DNA of 64,000 nucleotides from Acetobacterium woodii (GTDB taxonomy: Bacteria; Bacillota; Clostridia; Eubacteriales; Eubacteriaceae): positions 124,001 to 188,000 of the forward strand of contig JACQZP010000019.1 in NCBI GenBank assembly GCA_016213825.1. The letters are read 5' to 3'. This document shows positions 38,947 through 47,775 of this stretch, one piece after another (position 1 is the stretch's first letter; each line of letters begins with the position of its first letter). Made by a program: the position numbers and the translations under genes. The notes under the pieces were generated by a model. The model saw nothing but the letters and a program-made list of their open reading frames with translations, was not told the origin of the DNA and did no database searches.

Positions 38947-39318
38947 TTACTGATTTACTTTTTGACCACAGCTGAGACAGAATTTTGAACCAGGTGGAAG
39001 TTTTTCACCACAGTTTAAACAGAATGCGGCAGTATTTACTTTTTGACCGCATTGCAGACAAAATTTTGAACCCGCTGGAATTGTGGCGTTGCAACTTCCG
39101 CAAACCGTTGTGTTTTGACTATTGGTCGGTTGGTGACTGGTCTGAGTAGTTTGAGAGGGATGCCCCATGTTGTTATGTTGGGTACGTCTTCCGCTGCCAG
39201 AACCAGAACCCAAGATATCAAACATATTTCCGAATAGTCCTTTCTTTTTATAGTGACTGCTGCCCTGATTTCCGCTTTTATAATGTTTGCCCTTTGATGA
39301 CCTTGATGAATAACTCAT
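38947..39318 (-). CDS. Double zinc-ribbon protein
   Basis: 123 residues. The N-terminus is basic and Gly/Ser-rich; the C-terminal half has CGSC…CLQCG and CLNCG…CLSCG, two zinc ribbons of four cysteines each. Such proteins often accompany bacterial kinases or sit at membranes as adaptors. Located between the kinase and the nifH-like gene, but separated from the latter by a terminator. Confidence 0.7.
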   Translation of the reverse strand: MSYSSRSSKGKHYKSGNQGSSHYKKKGLFGNMFDILGSGSGSGRRTQHNNMGHPSQTTQTSHQPTNSQNTTVCGSCNATIPAGSKFCLQCGQKVNTAAFCLNCGEKLPPGSKFCLSCGQKVNQ

Positions 39319-39443
39319 TTTTTACACCTCTTTTTTATATATGATTTTAGATAGTTTTAATTTATAGTATCAACCCTGTTTTCGTCAAGTGAATTAAACA
39401 AAATTAAGGTTTGATGCAATTCAAAGAATTGCATTGTACCAGG

Positions 39444-39494
39444 AAAAAGAAGCGCTATTCAAATAGAGAACTAGATCTTTATTTGAATAGCGCT
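39444..39494 (-). terminator. Terminator of the nifH-like gene
   Basis: AGCGCTATTCAAATA / TATTTGAATAGCGCT, 15-bp perfect stem, with a T-rich 3' flank on the - strand. Confidence 0.85.
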
Positions 39495-39528
39495 AGATAT
39501 CAAAAATACTTATAAAAAGTTAGCTGGC

Positions 39529-40425
<897 letters not shown>

Positions 40426-40492
40426 TTATTTTCATATAAGATATAAATTAAAACCCATGATACGATCAGAATTTTATTGCAGCTACGCAAAT

Positions 40493-40568
40493 AAAAAAGA
40501 ACACAATCTAAAGAACTATTACAAATAGTTGCAAAAGATGTGTCCTCTGGTTTTCCAGTCAGAAACAT
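40493..40568 (-). promoter_or_regulatory. RNA element with terminator, copy A (nifH-like leader)
   Basis: On the - strand: outer stem TGTTTC/GACACA (one mismatch), TGA, inner stem CTGG-AAAA-CCAG, AG (40568 to 40539). The 3' outer strand is also the 5' arm of a terminator (GGACACATCT … AGATTGTGTTC, then six T at 40498-40493) with an inner AACTATT/AATAGTT hairpin. The inner stem differs from the other copies by a compensatory pair change (A-T to G-C). Confidence 0.75.
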
Positions 40569-40598
40569 AAGTTTAGGTGAAAATCATATTTTACAAAT

Positions 40599-40649
40599 CA
40601 GATATGAATGATATGCTATAAATTTAAGCTACTTCCGACTATTTGTCAA
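40599..40649 (-). promoter_or_regulatory. Promoter and operator of the nifH-like gene
   Basis: Read on the - strand: TTGACA (40649-40644), 17-bp spacer, TAAATT (40626-40621), then CATAT-N7-ATCTG (40615-40599), a one-mismatch version of the shared dyad. Confidence 0.7.
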
Positions 40650-40738
40650 CAGTTATTTTTAGCAAAGGATATATTTTAGCTGAAGATAAATTTGAAAACG
40701 TTATAGAAAATAAAAGAAATCAAAAATCAAAAAAAGTA

Positions 40739-40785
40739 TTGACTTATTATTAAGGACATATTAAAATCATATAATACATATATGA
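40739..40785 (+). promoter_or_regulatory. Promoter and operator of the yezD-nifX-nifB operon
   Basis: TTGACT (40739-40744), 17-bp spacer, TAAAAT (40762-40767), followed by TCATAT-N7-ATATGA (40767-40785), a perfect dyad. Divergent from the nifH-like promoter about 90 bp away. The ATG at 40782 is inside the operator and is therefore not the start of the first gene. Confidence 0.75.
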
Positions 40786-40832
40786 ATACAAAGTATTTGA
40801 TAATTACAGCGAAATACTATTTGGAGGTAATG

Positions 40833-40994
40833 ATGGAGAGTCCTAATGAGAAAAAAAGAATTGAAATTGACACAAGTGTTCAGGATAAAATCCAAGAAGT
40901 ACTTTGTCAAATTAACAATGGATCTGTTACCATTATCAAACAGAATAATGCCGTGGTTCAAATAAATTTAGTTGAAAAACTAAAGCTTGTATAA
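40833..40994 (+). CDS. YezD-family (DUF2292) small protein 1
   Basis: 53 residues from ATG 40833 (ATG 40830 equally possible), 5 bp after GGAGG. The segment VQDKIQEVLCQINNGSVTIIKQNNAVVQINLVEKLKL matches DUF2292/YezD, a family of ~55-residue proteins commonly placed beside sulfur-assimilation genes. Function unknown. Together with the next gene it forms a divergent tandem pair at the head of the nif-like operon. Confidence 0.75.
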   Translation: MESPNEKKRIEIDTSVQDKIQEVLCQINNGSVTIIKQNNAVVQINLVEKLKLV

Positions 40995-41022
40995 TTTGGC
41001 CAACAAATCTTGAGAAAAGGAA

Positions 41023-41196
41023 ATGATCATGATATTAAAGAATAGAGAAAACCAGAGAGTAACTCAAATATCAGAAAGTGATTTAAAAAAGCTGATTGAT
41101 TATATTGAAAGCATTCAATATGGATCTGTTACCTTGATCATACAGGACTGCAAGATTGTTCAAATTGAAAAGAGTGAAAAGATCCGGTTAAAATAA
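41023..41196 (+). CDS. YezD-family (DUF2292) small protein 2
   Basis: 57 residues, too short for most gene callers. SDLKKLIDYIESIQYGSVTLIIQ and DCKIVQIEKSEKIRLK are the canonical YezD pattern, closer to the family than copy 1. AAAAGG lies before ATG 41023. It is followed by 250 bp holding RNA element copy B and a terminator, then the NifX-like genes. Confidence 0.8.
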   Translation: MIMILKNRENQRVTQISESDLKKLIDYIESIQYGSVTLIIQDCKIVQIEKSEKIRLK

Positions 41197-41264
41197 TCTG
41201 TTTATCTAAAACAGGTAATTCAAAACTGAATTTTAGCATAAAATATTGCAAAATAATAATCAAG

Positions 41265-41327
41265 TGAAACTGACTAGAAAACTAGAGGTTTCAGAAAAAG
41301 CAAGAACTTTTTCTGATGCCTTTTTTT
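41265..41327 (+). promoter_or_regulatory. RNA element with terminator, copy B (before nifX-nifX-nifB)
   Basis: Outer stem TGAAAC/GTTTCA (6 bp, perfect), TGA, inner stem CTAG-AAAA-CTAG, AG (41265-41293). The strand AGGTTTCAG then pairs onward into a terminator with CTTTTTCTGATGCCT (41307-41321) and T-run to 41327. Transcripts from the yezD promoter must pass it to reach the nif-like genes. The rest of 41197-41449 has no gene; ATG 41381 opens a 7-codon ORF with one Cys but no ribosome site. Confidence 0.8.
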
Positions 41328-41449
41328 ATTTGTTTATTTTTGAAGAGCATTTTGTTGATTGGGCAAGTAGAGTGCGATTAATGGACAGGTGCAAAATTAA
41401 TTAAGCTAAAATTTGCGAGTTTGGTTAGTTAAAGAAAGGAAATGTAGGA

Positions 41450-41827
41450 ATGGCATATCGAGTAGCGATAACATCATCTGACGGCAATCAAATTGATCAG
41501 CATTTTGGCAAGTCAAAAAGCTTTTATATTCTCGAGATTGAAGAAACCGGGGAGTGGGAAACCATAGAGTTGCGAGAAGTCGAAGCAAGCAAAGTTGAAG
41601 AGCTAGCAAAGAAACTGGGAGTAAAGTGCGAATGCGCCGGTCATAATGATGTATATCTGAATTATGTGAGTTCATTATTAGGCGATTGCACCTACCTATT
41701 GACTTCTCAAATTGGGGCGAAACCATATAATGCTTTACAAGAGAATAATATCAATAGTCTTGAAGCGCCCAGAGATTTAGCTGTGGCAATTGAGAAAGTG
41801 AACAGCTTCCATTTAAAAACAAAATAA
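41450..41827 (+). CDS. NifX/NafY-like cofactor-binding protein 1
   Basis: 125 residues of the dinitrogenase iron-molybdenum cofactor biosynthesis family: MAYRVAITSSDGNQIDQHFGKSKSFYILEIEE is the signature start, CECAGHND (~66) and SQIGAKPYNAL (~96) follow. Family members bind NifB-co or FeMo-co and carry it between assembly proteins. GAAAGGAAA ribosome site before ATG 41450. With the next two genes it forms the cofactor branch of the nitrogenase-like system. Confidence 0.85.
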   Translation: MAYRVAITSSDGNQIDQHFGKSKSFYILEIEETGEWETIELREVEASKVEELAKKLGVKCECAGHNDVYLNYVSSLLGDCTYLLTSQIGAKPYNALQENNINSLEAPRDLAVAIEKVNSFHLKTK

Positions 41828-41876
41828 AAGATAAAAAGGTAATGTATCTATTGAAGCAGTAGATAAGGTGATAAAC

Positions 41877-42212
41877 ATGAGAATAGCGGCCGCAAGTTCC
41901 GATGGAAAATTAATCAATCAGCATTTTGGACATGCAAAAGATTTTTATATTTTTGAAAAAGATGCAGACCGGTTCCGGTATCTGGAATTGCGGACTGGAA
42001 AACCATTCTGCAATGGCGGAGAACATGACGATGATGAACTCGAAGATGCGATTAACCTCATTGAAGATTGTTCCTATGTTTTAGTAACCCAGATTGGGAA
42101 TGGCGCTGAACTTGAATTAAATAAGCGCGGAATCATCGCAAAAATAGCCAGAGGCTTTTTTAATGATTGTTTAATAGAATTTCATAACGAATTAGCAGAA
42201 GGGAATCAATAA
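41877..42212 (+). CDS. NifX/NafY-like cofactor-binding protein 2
   Basis: 111 residues, same fold as its neighbour (MRIAAASSDGKLINQHFGHAKDFYIFEKD). Similar to the C-terminal domain often fused to NifB; here it is a free protein next to a NifB lacking that domain. ATG 41877 is chosen 8 bp after AAGG; GTG 41868 is an alternative. Stop is adjacent to the nifB start. Confidence 0.85.
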   Translation: MRIAAASSDGKLINQHFGHAKDFYIFEKDADRFRYLELRTGKPFCNGGEHDDDELEDAINLIEDCSYVLVTQIGNGAELELNKRGIIAKIARGFFNDCLIEFHNELAEGNQ

Positions 42213-43079
42213 ATGAGTCAGTTAAATAAGGTAAAAGAACAGCATCCATGCTTTGGTGCTAAAAAAAACAAGGGCAGAATTCATTTGCCGGTGTGTCCGG
42301 CGTGCAATATCGAGTGTAAATTTTGCGATCGGAAAATAAACGACCATGAAAATAGACCGGGAGTGGCTTCGACCATTCTTAAACCAGAAGAAGCAGCAAA
42401 ATCAATTGGTAGAGCGTTGGAACTTTGCCCAGATATTACGGTTGCCGGAATTGCTGGTCCGGGAGATACCCTTGCGACTGATGGTGCGATTCAGACATTT
42501 CGGCTGATAAAAGATCAATATCCGGAATTACTAAAATGTATGAGTACCAATGGACTACTCTTAAATGAACGGGCCGAAGAATTAATCGAATTGGGAATTG
42601 ATACCTTAACAGTTACGGTTAATGCAGTAGATCCTAAAATTCAGGCGCAGATCATTTCTGGGATTCGCTATCATGGAAAACGGTATGAAGGCGAAGAAGC
42701 GGCAGAAATACTCATTCATAATCAGTTGGAAGGCATCCGAAAGATGACCGCGGCGGGGGTTGTGGTCAAAGTCAATACGGTATTAATCGTCGAAATTAAT
42801 CGAAATCACATCCAGGAAATTGCAAAAGCAGTCAGCGAAGTCGGGGCAAGCATGTATAATATTATCCCGTTAATTCCCCAGCATGAATTGGTCAATTGTA
42901 TTGAACCGGAATGTGGCGATATTGATGGTGCAAGACAGGAAGCTGAAGCGTATATTGATGTATTCAGACATTGTCAGAGATGCCGTGCTGATGCAGTCGG
43001 TATTCCAGGCGGACACGATTATGGGGATCAGATCTATCTCAAACGATTAGAAGTTAAAGACACATTTTCCCACGGTTGA
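42213..43079 (+). CDS. nifB: NifB radical SAM cofactor maturase, single-domain form
   Basis: 288 residues. HPCF (~11-14), radical SAM CNIECKFC (Cys 31, 35, 38), NRPGV (~47), AGPGDTLA (~85) and CQRCRADAVG (~254) are all NifB hallmarks. Builds the [8Fe-9S-C] NifB-co by fusing two [4Fe-4S] clusters with a SAM-derived carbide. The NifX-like domain is separate. No nifE or nifN is in view, so NifB-co or a close derivative may be the final cofactor, as proposed for Mar. Confidence 0.92.
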   Translation: MSQLNKVKEQHPCFGAKKNKGRIHLPVCPACNIECKFCDRKINDHENRPGVASTILKPEEAAKSIGRALELCPDITVAGIAGPGDTLATDGAIQTFRLIKDQYPELLKCMSTNGLLLNERAEELIELGIDTLTVTVNAVDPKIQAQIISGIRYHGKRYEGEEAAEILIHNQLEGIRKMTAAGVVVKVNTVLIVEINRNHIQEIAKAVSEVGASMYNIIPLIPQHELVNCIEPECGDIDGARQEAEAYIDVFRHCQRCRADAVGIPGGHDYGDQIYLKRLEVKDTFSHG

Positions 43080-43115
43080 TAGCAATCAAAAAAATCTTTG
43101 TAAATTAAATTTCGA

Positions 43116-43162
43116 TAACTCATTCATTTTCTTCGGTCAAATGACAGGAAGTTAATGAGTTA
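43116..43162 (+). repeat. Two-tier hairpin between nifB and the leader of the sulfhydrylase
   Basis: TAACTCATT (43116-43124) pairs with AATGAGTTA (43154-43162); inside, CATTT/AAATG encloses a 9-nt loop. No T-run. Perhaps a processing or stability site after nifB. Confidence 0.5.
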
Positions 43163-43227
43163 ATATAAAAAGCACTTATTTAGGGCTAATATTTTATTTT
43201 AGATCAGTTAAAGAAAGGAAGACGACG

Positions 43228-43329
43228 ATGAAAGCACGGAAATTAGAAAAATTAAATTTATCGATGTGTTGTTGCATGCCAGTGGGGATGTTTAATTGTT
43301 GTACCATCAATATTAAAAAGATTCTATGA
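43228..43329 (+). CDS. Cysteine-rich leader peptide before O-acetylhomoserine sulfhydrylase
   Basis: 33 codons from ATG 43228 with AAAGGAAG upstream. Contains SMCCCMPVG (Cys 14-16, TGT TGT TGC at 43267-43275) and FNCCT (Cys 24-25, 43297-43302): five cysteines in 33 residues, in two runs. A terminator starts 23 bp after its stop. This is the layout of a transcription-attenuation leader sensing charged Cys-tRNA. No independent protein function is expected. Confidence 0.75.
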   Translation: MKARKLEKLNLSMCCCMPVGMFNCCTINIKKIL

Positions 43330-43352
43330 TGCGATATCAAGCTGCAAATAAG

Positions 43353-43383
43353 CAGGTTTCTCATTATAGAGACCTGTTTTTTT
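43353..43383 (+). terminator. Attenuator terminator before the sulfhydrylase gene
   Basis: CAGGT-CTC / GAGACCTG stem with a two-base bulge, ATTATA loop and seven T, lying between the cysteine leader and ATG 43435. Its position upstream of the gene makes it an attenuator. Confidence 0.75.
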
Positions 43384-43434
43384 ATTTTCGATTACTAATA
43401 AAAATTTTATTTAACAAGCGAAGGAGAAACGATT

Positions 43435-44745
43435 ATGGCGAATGAAAACTACAAATTTGATACCTTAAAAGTAAGAGGGGGTTACAAGCCCGAAGATCAC
43501 AATTATTCGGTTGCGGTTCCCATTTATCAGACGGCGGCATATGATCTGGGAAGTCCGGATCGTGCTGATAATCTTTTTTTAGGTAATGAAGAAGGTTTCT
43601 TATATACCCGGGTCAATAATCCCACGGTGGATGTGCTGGAAAAAAGAGTGGCTGCTTTAGATGGCGCTGTAGCTGGTATTGCATTAGCGGCAGGAATGGC
43701 TGCGATTGCTTATACCATTTTAAACATCGCAGAAGGTGGAGGACGGATATTATCCAGTGCATACATTTATGGCGCTGCTTCAGACAGTTTTAAAAAAATA
43801 TATCCTAAATTTGGGATATATTTTGATCTTTCCAGAAATTTTGAAAACCTGATTGAGCTGGAAAAAGAAATCAAACCAGATACCAAAGCAATCTATGTCG
43901 AATCAATCAGTAACCCCAACGGTGCCCTTGTTGATATTGAAGCGTTAGCAGAGTTAGCGCATAAGCATGGCATCCCGTTGGTCGTGGATAATACCTTTGC
44001 AACCCCCTATTTGTTTAATCCCATCAAACATGGTGCGGATATTGTTGTTTATTCCGCAACCAAAGCCTTAAATGGTCATGGAAACGTGATTGCTGGACTG
44101 GTTTTGGAAAGTGGCAATTTTAATTGGGATTCAGAAAAATTCCCGCAGTTCCAGGAAAAACACTATACCTTAAGAGATGAACAGGATAAACCCCGAAGTT
44201 TTGCCGAAAAATTCCCGGATTTCCCTTTTACCACACGGATCAGACTGAATTATCTCAACTATCTGGGGGCATCCATCAGCCCGTTTGATGCCTATTTAAT
44301 ACTGCTTGGGATTGAAACCCTGTCAGAGCGCATCCAGAAACAGGTTTCCAACACAATAAAAGTGATTGAGTATCTGGAGAAAAATGAACATGTGGAATGG
44401 ATTAAATATCCATCATTAAAAACAAGCCCCTATTATGAATTGTCTGAAAAGTATTTTCCCCGGGGGACTGGTTCGGTTCTGTCATTCGGATTTTTGGGAA
44501 GTCTTGAAAAAATCAAGGAGTTTATCGAAACGGTTAATATCTTCAGTTATCATGCAAATGTAGGTGATGCACGATCATTAATAATCAATTCGCCAAGAAC
44601 CACTCACAGTGAATTAACGCCTGATGAGCAAAACTATGCCAAAATTGAACCAAATTTGATTCGATTGTCAATTGGACTGGAAGATCCGGATGATTTAATA
44701 GCAGATTTAGATCAGGCATTTAAGCAGGTATTTAAGGAAGCATAA
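43435..44745 (+). CDS. metY: O-acetylhomoserine sulfhydrylase (MetY type)
   Basis: 436 residues, the long MetY form of the Cys/Met metabolism PLP family. PLP Lys ~210 in SATKALNGHG, YTRVNNPT (~57), VDNTFATPYL (~184). Condenses O-acetylhomoserine with sulfide or methanethiol to homocysteine or methionine. Next to a methylthio-alkane-reductase-like pair, capture of released methanethiol as methionine is the attractive reading. GAAGGAGA ribosome site. Followed by a large inverted repeat. Confidence 0.92.
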   Translation: MANENYKFDTLKVRGGYKPEDHNYSVAVPIYQTAAYDLGSPDRADNLFLGNEEGFLYTRVNNPTVDVLEKRVAALDGAVAGIALAAGMAAIAYTILNIAEGGGRILSSAYIYGAASDSFKKIYPKFGIYFDLSRNFENLIELEKEIKPDTKAIYVESISNPNGALVDIEALAELAHKHGIPLVVDNTFATPYLFNPIKHGADIVVYSATKALNGHGNVIAGLVLESGNFNWDSEKFPQFQEKHYTLRDEQDKPRSFAEKFPDFPFTTRIRLNYLNYLGASISPFDAYLILLGIETLSERIQKQVSNTIKVIEYLEKNEHVEWIKYPSLKTSPYYELSEKYFPRGTGSVLSFGFLGSLEKIKEFIETVNIFSYHANVGDARSLIINSPRTTHSELTPDEQNYAKIEPNLIRLSIGLEDPDDLIADLDQAFKQVFKEA

Positions 44746-44761
44746 AAAGAAGCAACATTAA

Positions 44762-44848
44762 TTTTAGGTAATTGTGTGGACGCTATTTCTTTGGCATTTT
44801 AAGATCAAACTTTATGATCGTGCCGATAAATCTCACAATTACCTAAAA
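44762..44848 (+). repeat. 15-bp perfect inverted repeat enclosing 57 nt, before nifD-like 1
   Basis: TTTTAGGTAATTGTG (44762-44776) and CACAATTACCTAAAA (44834-44848). The loop holds a smaller GGCA…TGCC / GATC…GATC hairpin. No T-run, so not a terminator. Sits in the 135-bp gap between metY and the first nifD-like gene, just before its ribosome site. Confidence 0.65.
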
Positions 44849-44879
44849 CTAAAATCAGGAAAAAGGTCAGGTGTTTTGA

Positions 44880-46367
44880 TTGAGTAAAGTTAATTTAGAA
44901 AGATCTGAAGTTGAGGTAAGAGAGCGCCGTCTTGGTTCTATTACCGGCTTTGAAGGAAGTGCCAAAGAGCTGATCGATTCGGCCAGATGTGGCAGTTTGA
45001 AAGATAAAAGCCGCTCGTTTAGCCAGTGTCTGGGCTGCTCGACTTCCAATGCGGCGTGTACGGTTATTCTTATTCAGGATGCAGCTGTCATCAGTCATGG
45101 TCCGGTTGGCTGCGGCGGTTGCCTGCATGAATTTGCATTTACCTATCGGGTGAATGGTGTCCACAGAGGCGTAGATAATCCAACGCAACGACGCATCTTC
45201 AGTACGAACATGAAAGAGGAAGATACGATTTACGGCGGCAGTGAAAAGTTGTTTAAAACTATTTATGAAGTTGAACGACGGGTGAAACCCAAGGCCATCT
45301 TTATTGTCACGACCTGTGCATCGGGAATTATTGGTGATGACGTGGAAAGCATTGCCGAGGAAGCCGAAGACGAAATCGGGATACCTGTAGTGGCAATTTT
45401 TTGTGAAGGGTTCCGCTCAAAAATCTGGACCTCCGGATTTGATGCGGGTTACCATGGCATTGCCAGAAAATTGATAAAAAAAGCCACTAAAAAACAAACG
45501 GATCTCGTCAATATTATCAATTTCTGGGGCACCGATATTTTTGCCGACTGGTTTGGCAGATTGGGATTACGGGCAAATTATTTAACGCCTTACGCAACCA
45601 TTGATCAAATTGCCCACTCGTCAGAAGCAATTGCCACCATCCAGATCTGTTCAACCTTGGGATCGTATCTGGGGGCAGCATTAGAACAGGAATATGATGT
45701 GCCGGAGATACGGGTTTCACCGCCTTATGGCATTGCTCAGACCGATCGATGGTTTCGGGAACTGGGAAAAATAGCGAACAGAGAAAAAGAAGTGGAAATA
45801 TTTCTGGCAGAGGAACGGGAACGCTGGCTGCCCCAAATTGAAGAACTGCGTAAACAACTGGCAGGAAAAACAGCCTATGTTACCGCCGGGGCATCACATG
45901 GACATTCACTGCTGGCACTGTTGAAAGAATTAGGCATGAACCCGCAGGGGGCAGCGATTTTTCATCATGATCCCATCTATGATAATGGTGCCGTTGAGTC
46001 CGATTCGCTGCAGAATGTGGTCAATGATTATGGTGATATCCCCAACTACAATGTTTGCAACAAGCAGGAGTATGAGTTAGTCAATGTCTTAAATCGGATT
46101 CGTCCAGATGTACTGCTGGCTCGTCACGGTGGGATGACCCTTTGGGGAGCCAAGTTTGGGATACCCTCATTACTGATTGGAGATGAGCATTTTGGAATGG
46201 GGTATCAGGGGATTGTTCAGTATGGCGAACGGATTCTTGAAACCATCGAAAATGATGAATTTGTAAAAAATCTGGAAAAACATGCCATCAACCCTTACAC
46301 AAAATGGTGGCTTGATCAGGATCCTTATGCTTTTCTGGGAGGTGACACCAATGTCAGGACTTATTGA
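44880..46367 (+). CDS. NifD-like catalytic subunit, pair 1
   Basis: 495 residues from a TTG start (AGGTG 7 bp upstream). P-cluster-type cysteines: Cys 50/53 in SQCLGC, Cys 78 in HGPVGCGGC, Cys 146 in TTCASGIIGDD. Positions matching the FeMo-co ligands Cys275 and His442 of NifD are Cys 257 (QICSTLGSY) and His 437 (GDEHFGMGYQG), so an active-site metallocluster is likely. Overlaps its NifK-like partner by 17 bp. Closest known function: methylthio-alkane reductase MarD; substrate unproved. Confidence 0.82.
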   Translation: MSKVNLERSEVEVRERRLGSITGFEGSAKELIDSARCGSLKDKSRSFSQCLGCSTSNAACTVILIQDAAVISHGPVGCGGCLHEFAFTYRVNGVHRGVDNPTQRRIFSTNMKEEDTIYGGSEKLFKTIYEVERRVKPKAIFIVTTCASGIIGDDVESIAEEAEDEIGIPVVAIFCEGFRSKIWTSGFDAGYHGIARKLIKKATKKQTDLVNIINFWGTDIFADWFGRLGLRANYLTPYATIDQIAHSSEAIATIQICSTLGSYLGAALEQEYDVPEIRVSPPYGIAQTDRWFRELGKIANREKEVEIFLAEERERWLPQIEELRKQLAGKTAYVTAGASHGHSLLALLKELGMNPQGAAIFHHDPIYDNGAVESDSLQNVVNDYGDIPNYNVCNKQEYELVNVLNRIRPDVLLARHGGMTLWGAKFGIPSLLIGDEHFGMGYQGIVQYGERILETIENDEFVKNLEKHAINPYTKWWLDQDPYAFLGGDTNVRTY

Positions 46368-47685
46368 GCAGCAACGTTTTATGTGTGCCATCGGTGGCAT
46401 GCAGACAGTTGTGGCGATTCCCCGGGCGGTTCCGATTCTTCATTCCGGCCCGGGATGCGGAACCATGGTGTCGGGCTTTTTTGAAAGAGCCACCGGTTAT
46501 TCAGGCGGCAGCACGGCGCCGTGCACCAATTTTAGTGAGTCGGAGGTTGTTTTCGGGGGAGCGGAAAAACTGCAGCGACTAATTGAAAATACTTATAAGG
46601 TGCTGGATACGGATCTTCAGGTTGTTTTAACCGGCTGCACATCGGCCATTGTTGGGGATGATGTCGGGAGCGTCGTCAGTACCTTTGCCGATGAAGGAAA
46701 ACCGATCGTTTATGTTGAAACAGCCGGGTTTAAATCAACCAATTATGAAGCCCACAGTACAATTGTTAATGCGATTATTGATCAATATGTTGATAAGTTT
46801 ATTGACGCTGCTGATGAGAAAGACCCCAAACTGGTCAATCTATTTGCCTCAATTCCCTATCAGGATCCGTTCTGGAAAGGAAATCTTGAAGAGTATAAGC
46901 GACTGCTTGAAGGGATCGGGCTTAAAGTAAATATTCTGTTTGGGCCTTATTCCGGTGGCGTCGATGAGTGGAGAAGTATCCCAAAAGCCGGATTCAATAT
47001 CCTTATCTCACCCTGGTATGGCACAGAAATTGTCACACATCTGGAAGCGAAATATAACCAGCCATTTTTTCAGTTTCCATATATTCCCATTGGCGGAAAT
47101 GAAACGACCCGTTTTTTGGAAGATTTGATCATCTTTGCAAATGATCATGGTGCTGAGCTTTCAATGGAGCAGGCAAAGCACTTTATCAAAACTGAAGAAT
47201 TGGCATTTTATGAAGAAATTGATAATCTGGCCACGTTTCTGTTGGAATTTCGCTATGGTTTACCCAGCTTTGTGCACATCCTCCATGATGCCGGCTATGT
47301 GCTGGGAATTTCGAAATTTTTGCTTCATGAAGTGGGGATCATACCGAAAGAATTATTTATTACCGATGATACCCCGGAAGAATATCAGGAATTAATCACC
47401 TCTCTGGGATTAAAAATATCAGAGAAGCGGGCGATTCCCATCTTATTTAAAGCAGATGCCGGCGAGGCTCAGGAAATTATAAAAAAAACTGACCATCGGG
47501 GCCGTGGACTGATTATTGGCAGTGGTTGGGATAAAGAATTGGCCAAAGATAAAAATTATGATTTCTTATCGGCGGCACTGCCTTCACCCTATCGAATGAT
47601 CTTAACCTCGGGTTATGCCGGCTACAAAGGTGGTTTGCGCTTAATTGAGGATATTTATAATAAAGCACTTGATACCTACCGCTAG
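46351..47685 (+). CDS. NifK-like subunit, pair 1
   Basis: 444 residues from ATG 46351 behind GGAGGTG; an upstream in-frame ATG within nifD is rejected. Cys 12 (RFMCAIGG), Cys 36 (HSGPGCG) and Cys 96 (LTGCTSAIVGDD) match the NifK P-cluster ligands. Short like MarK-type and other group IV proteins, lacking the NifK N-terminal extension. Forms the heterotetramer with the NifD-like protein. A terminator follows at 47735. Confidence 0.82.
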   Translation: MSGLIEQQRFMCAIGGMQTVVAIPRAVPILHSGPGCGTMVSGFFERATGYSGGSTAPCTNFSESEVVFGGAEKLQRLIENTYKVLDTDLQVVLTGCTSAIVGDDVGSVVSTFADEGKPIVYVETAGFKSTNYEAHSTIVNAIIDQYVDKFIDAADEKDPKLVNLFASIPYQDPFWKGNLEEYKRLLEGIGLKVNILFGPYSGGVDEWRSIPKAGFNILISPWYGTEIVTHLEAKYNQPFFQFPYIPIGGNETTRFLEDLIIFANDHGAELSMEQAKHFIKTEELAFYEEIDNLATFLLEFRYGLPSFVHILHDAGYVLGISKFLLHEVGIIPKELFITDDTPEEYQELITSLGLKISEKRAIPILFKADAGEAQEIIKKTDHRGRGLIIGSGWDKELAKDKNYDFLSAALPSPYRMILTSGYAGYKGGLRLIEDIYNKALDTYR

Positions 47686-47734
47686 AAAGCGGTAAGACGA
47701 CAGATTAGTTTTTTAAAATAATCGAAGAATCTAT

Positions 47735-47775
47735 AAAAAGGGTAGGTGCTCAAAAGCGAGTGACTGCCCTTTTTT
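47735..47775 (+). terminator. Terminator of the metY-nifDK operon
   Basis: AAAAAGGG…GCTC / GAG…CCCTTTTT hairpin with T-run, 50 bp after nifK-like 1. Confidence 0.8.

Noticed and set aside
40782-40829. Longer start for YezD protein 1
   Set aside because: ATG 40782 lies inside the operator and close to the -10 box; the GGAGG site places the start at 40830-40833.
41381-41404. Seven-codon ORF with one Cys before nifX-like 1
   Set aside because: No ribosome site and only one Cys codon, so it does not meet the standard of the three accepted cysteine leaders.
46282-46350. Longer NifK-like 1 protein starting inside nifD
   Set aside because: The extension does not look like NifK and lacks a ribosome site; GGAGGTG precedes ATG 46351.
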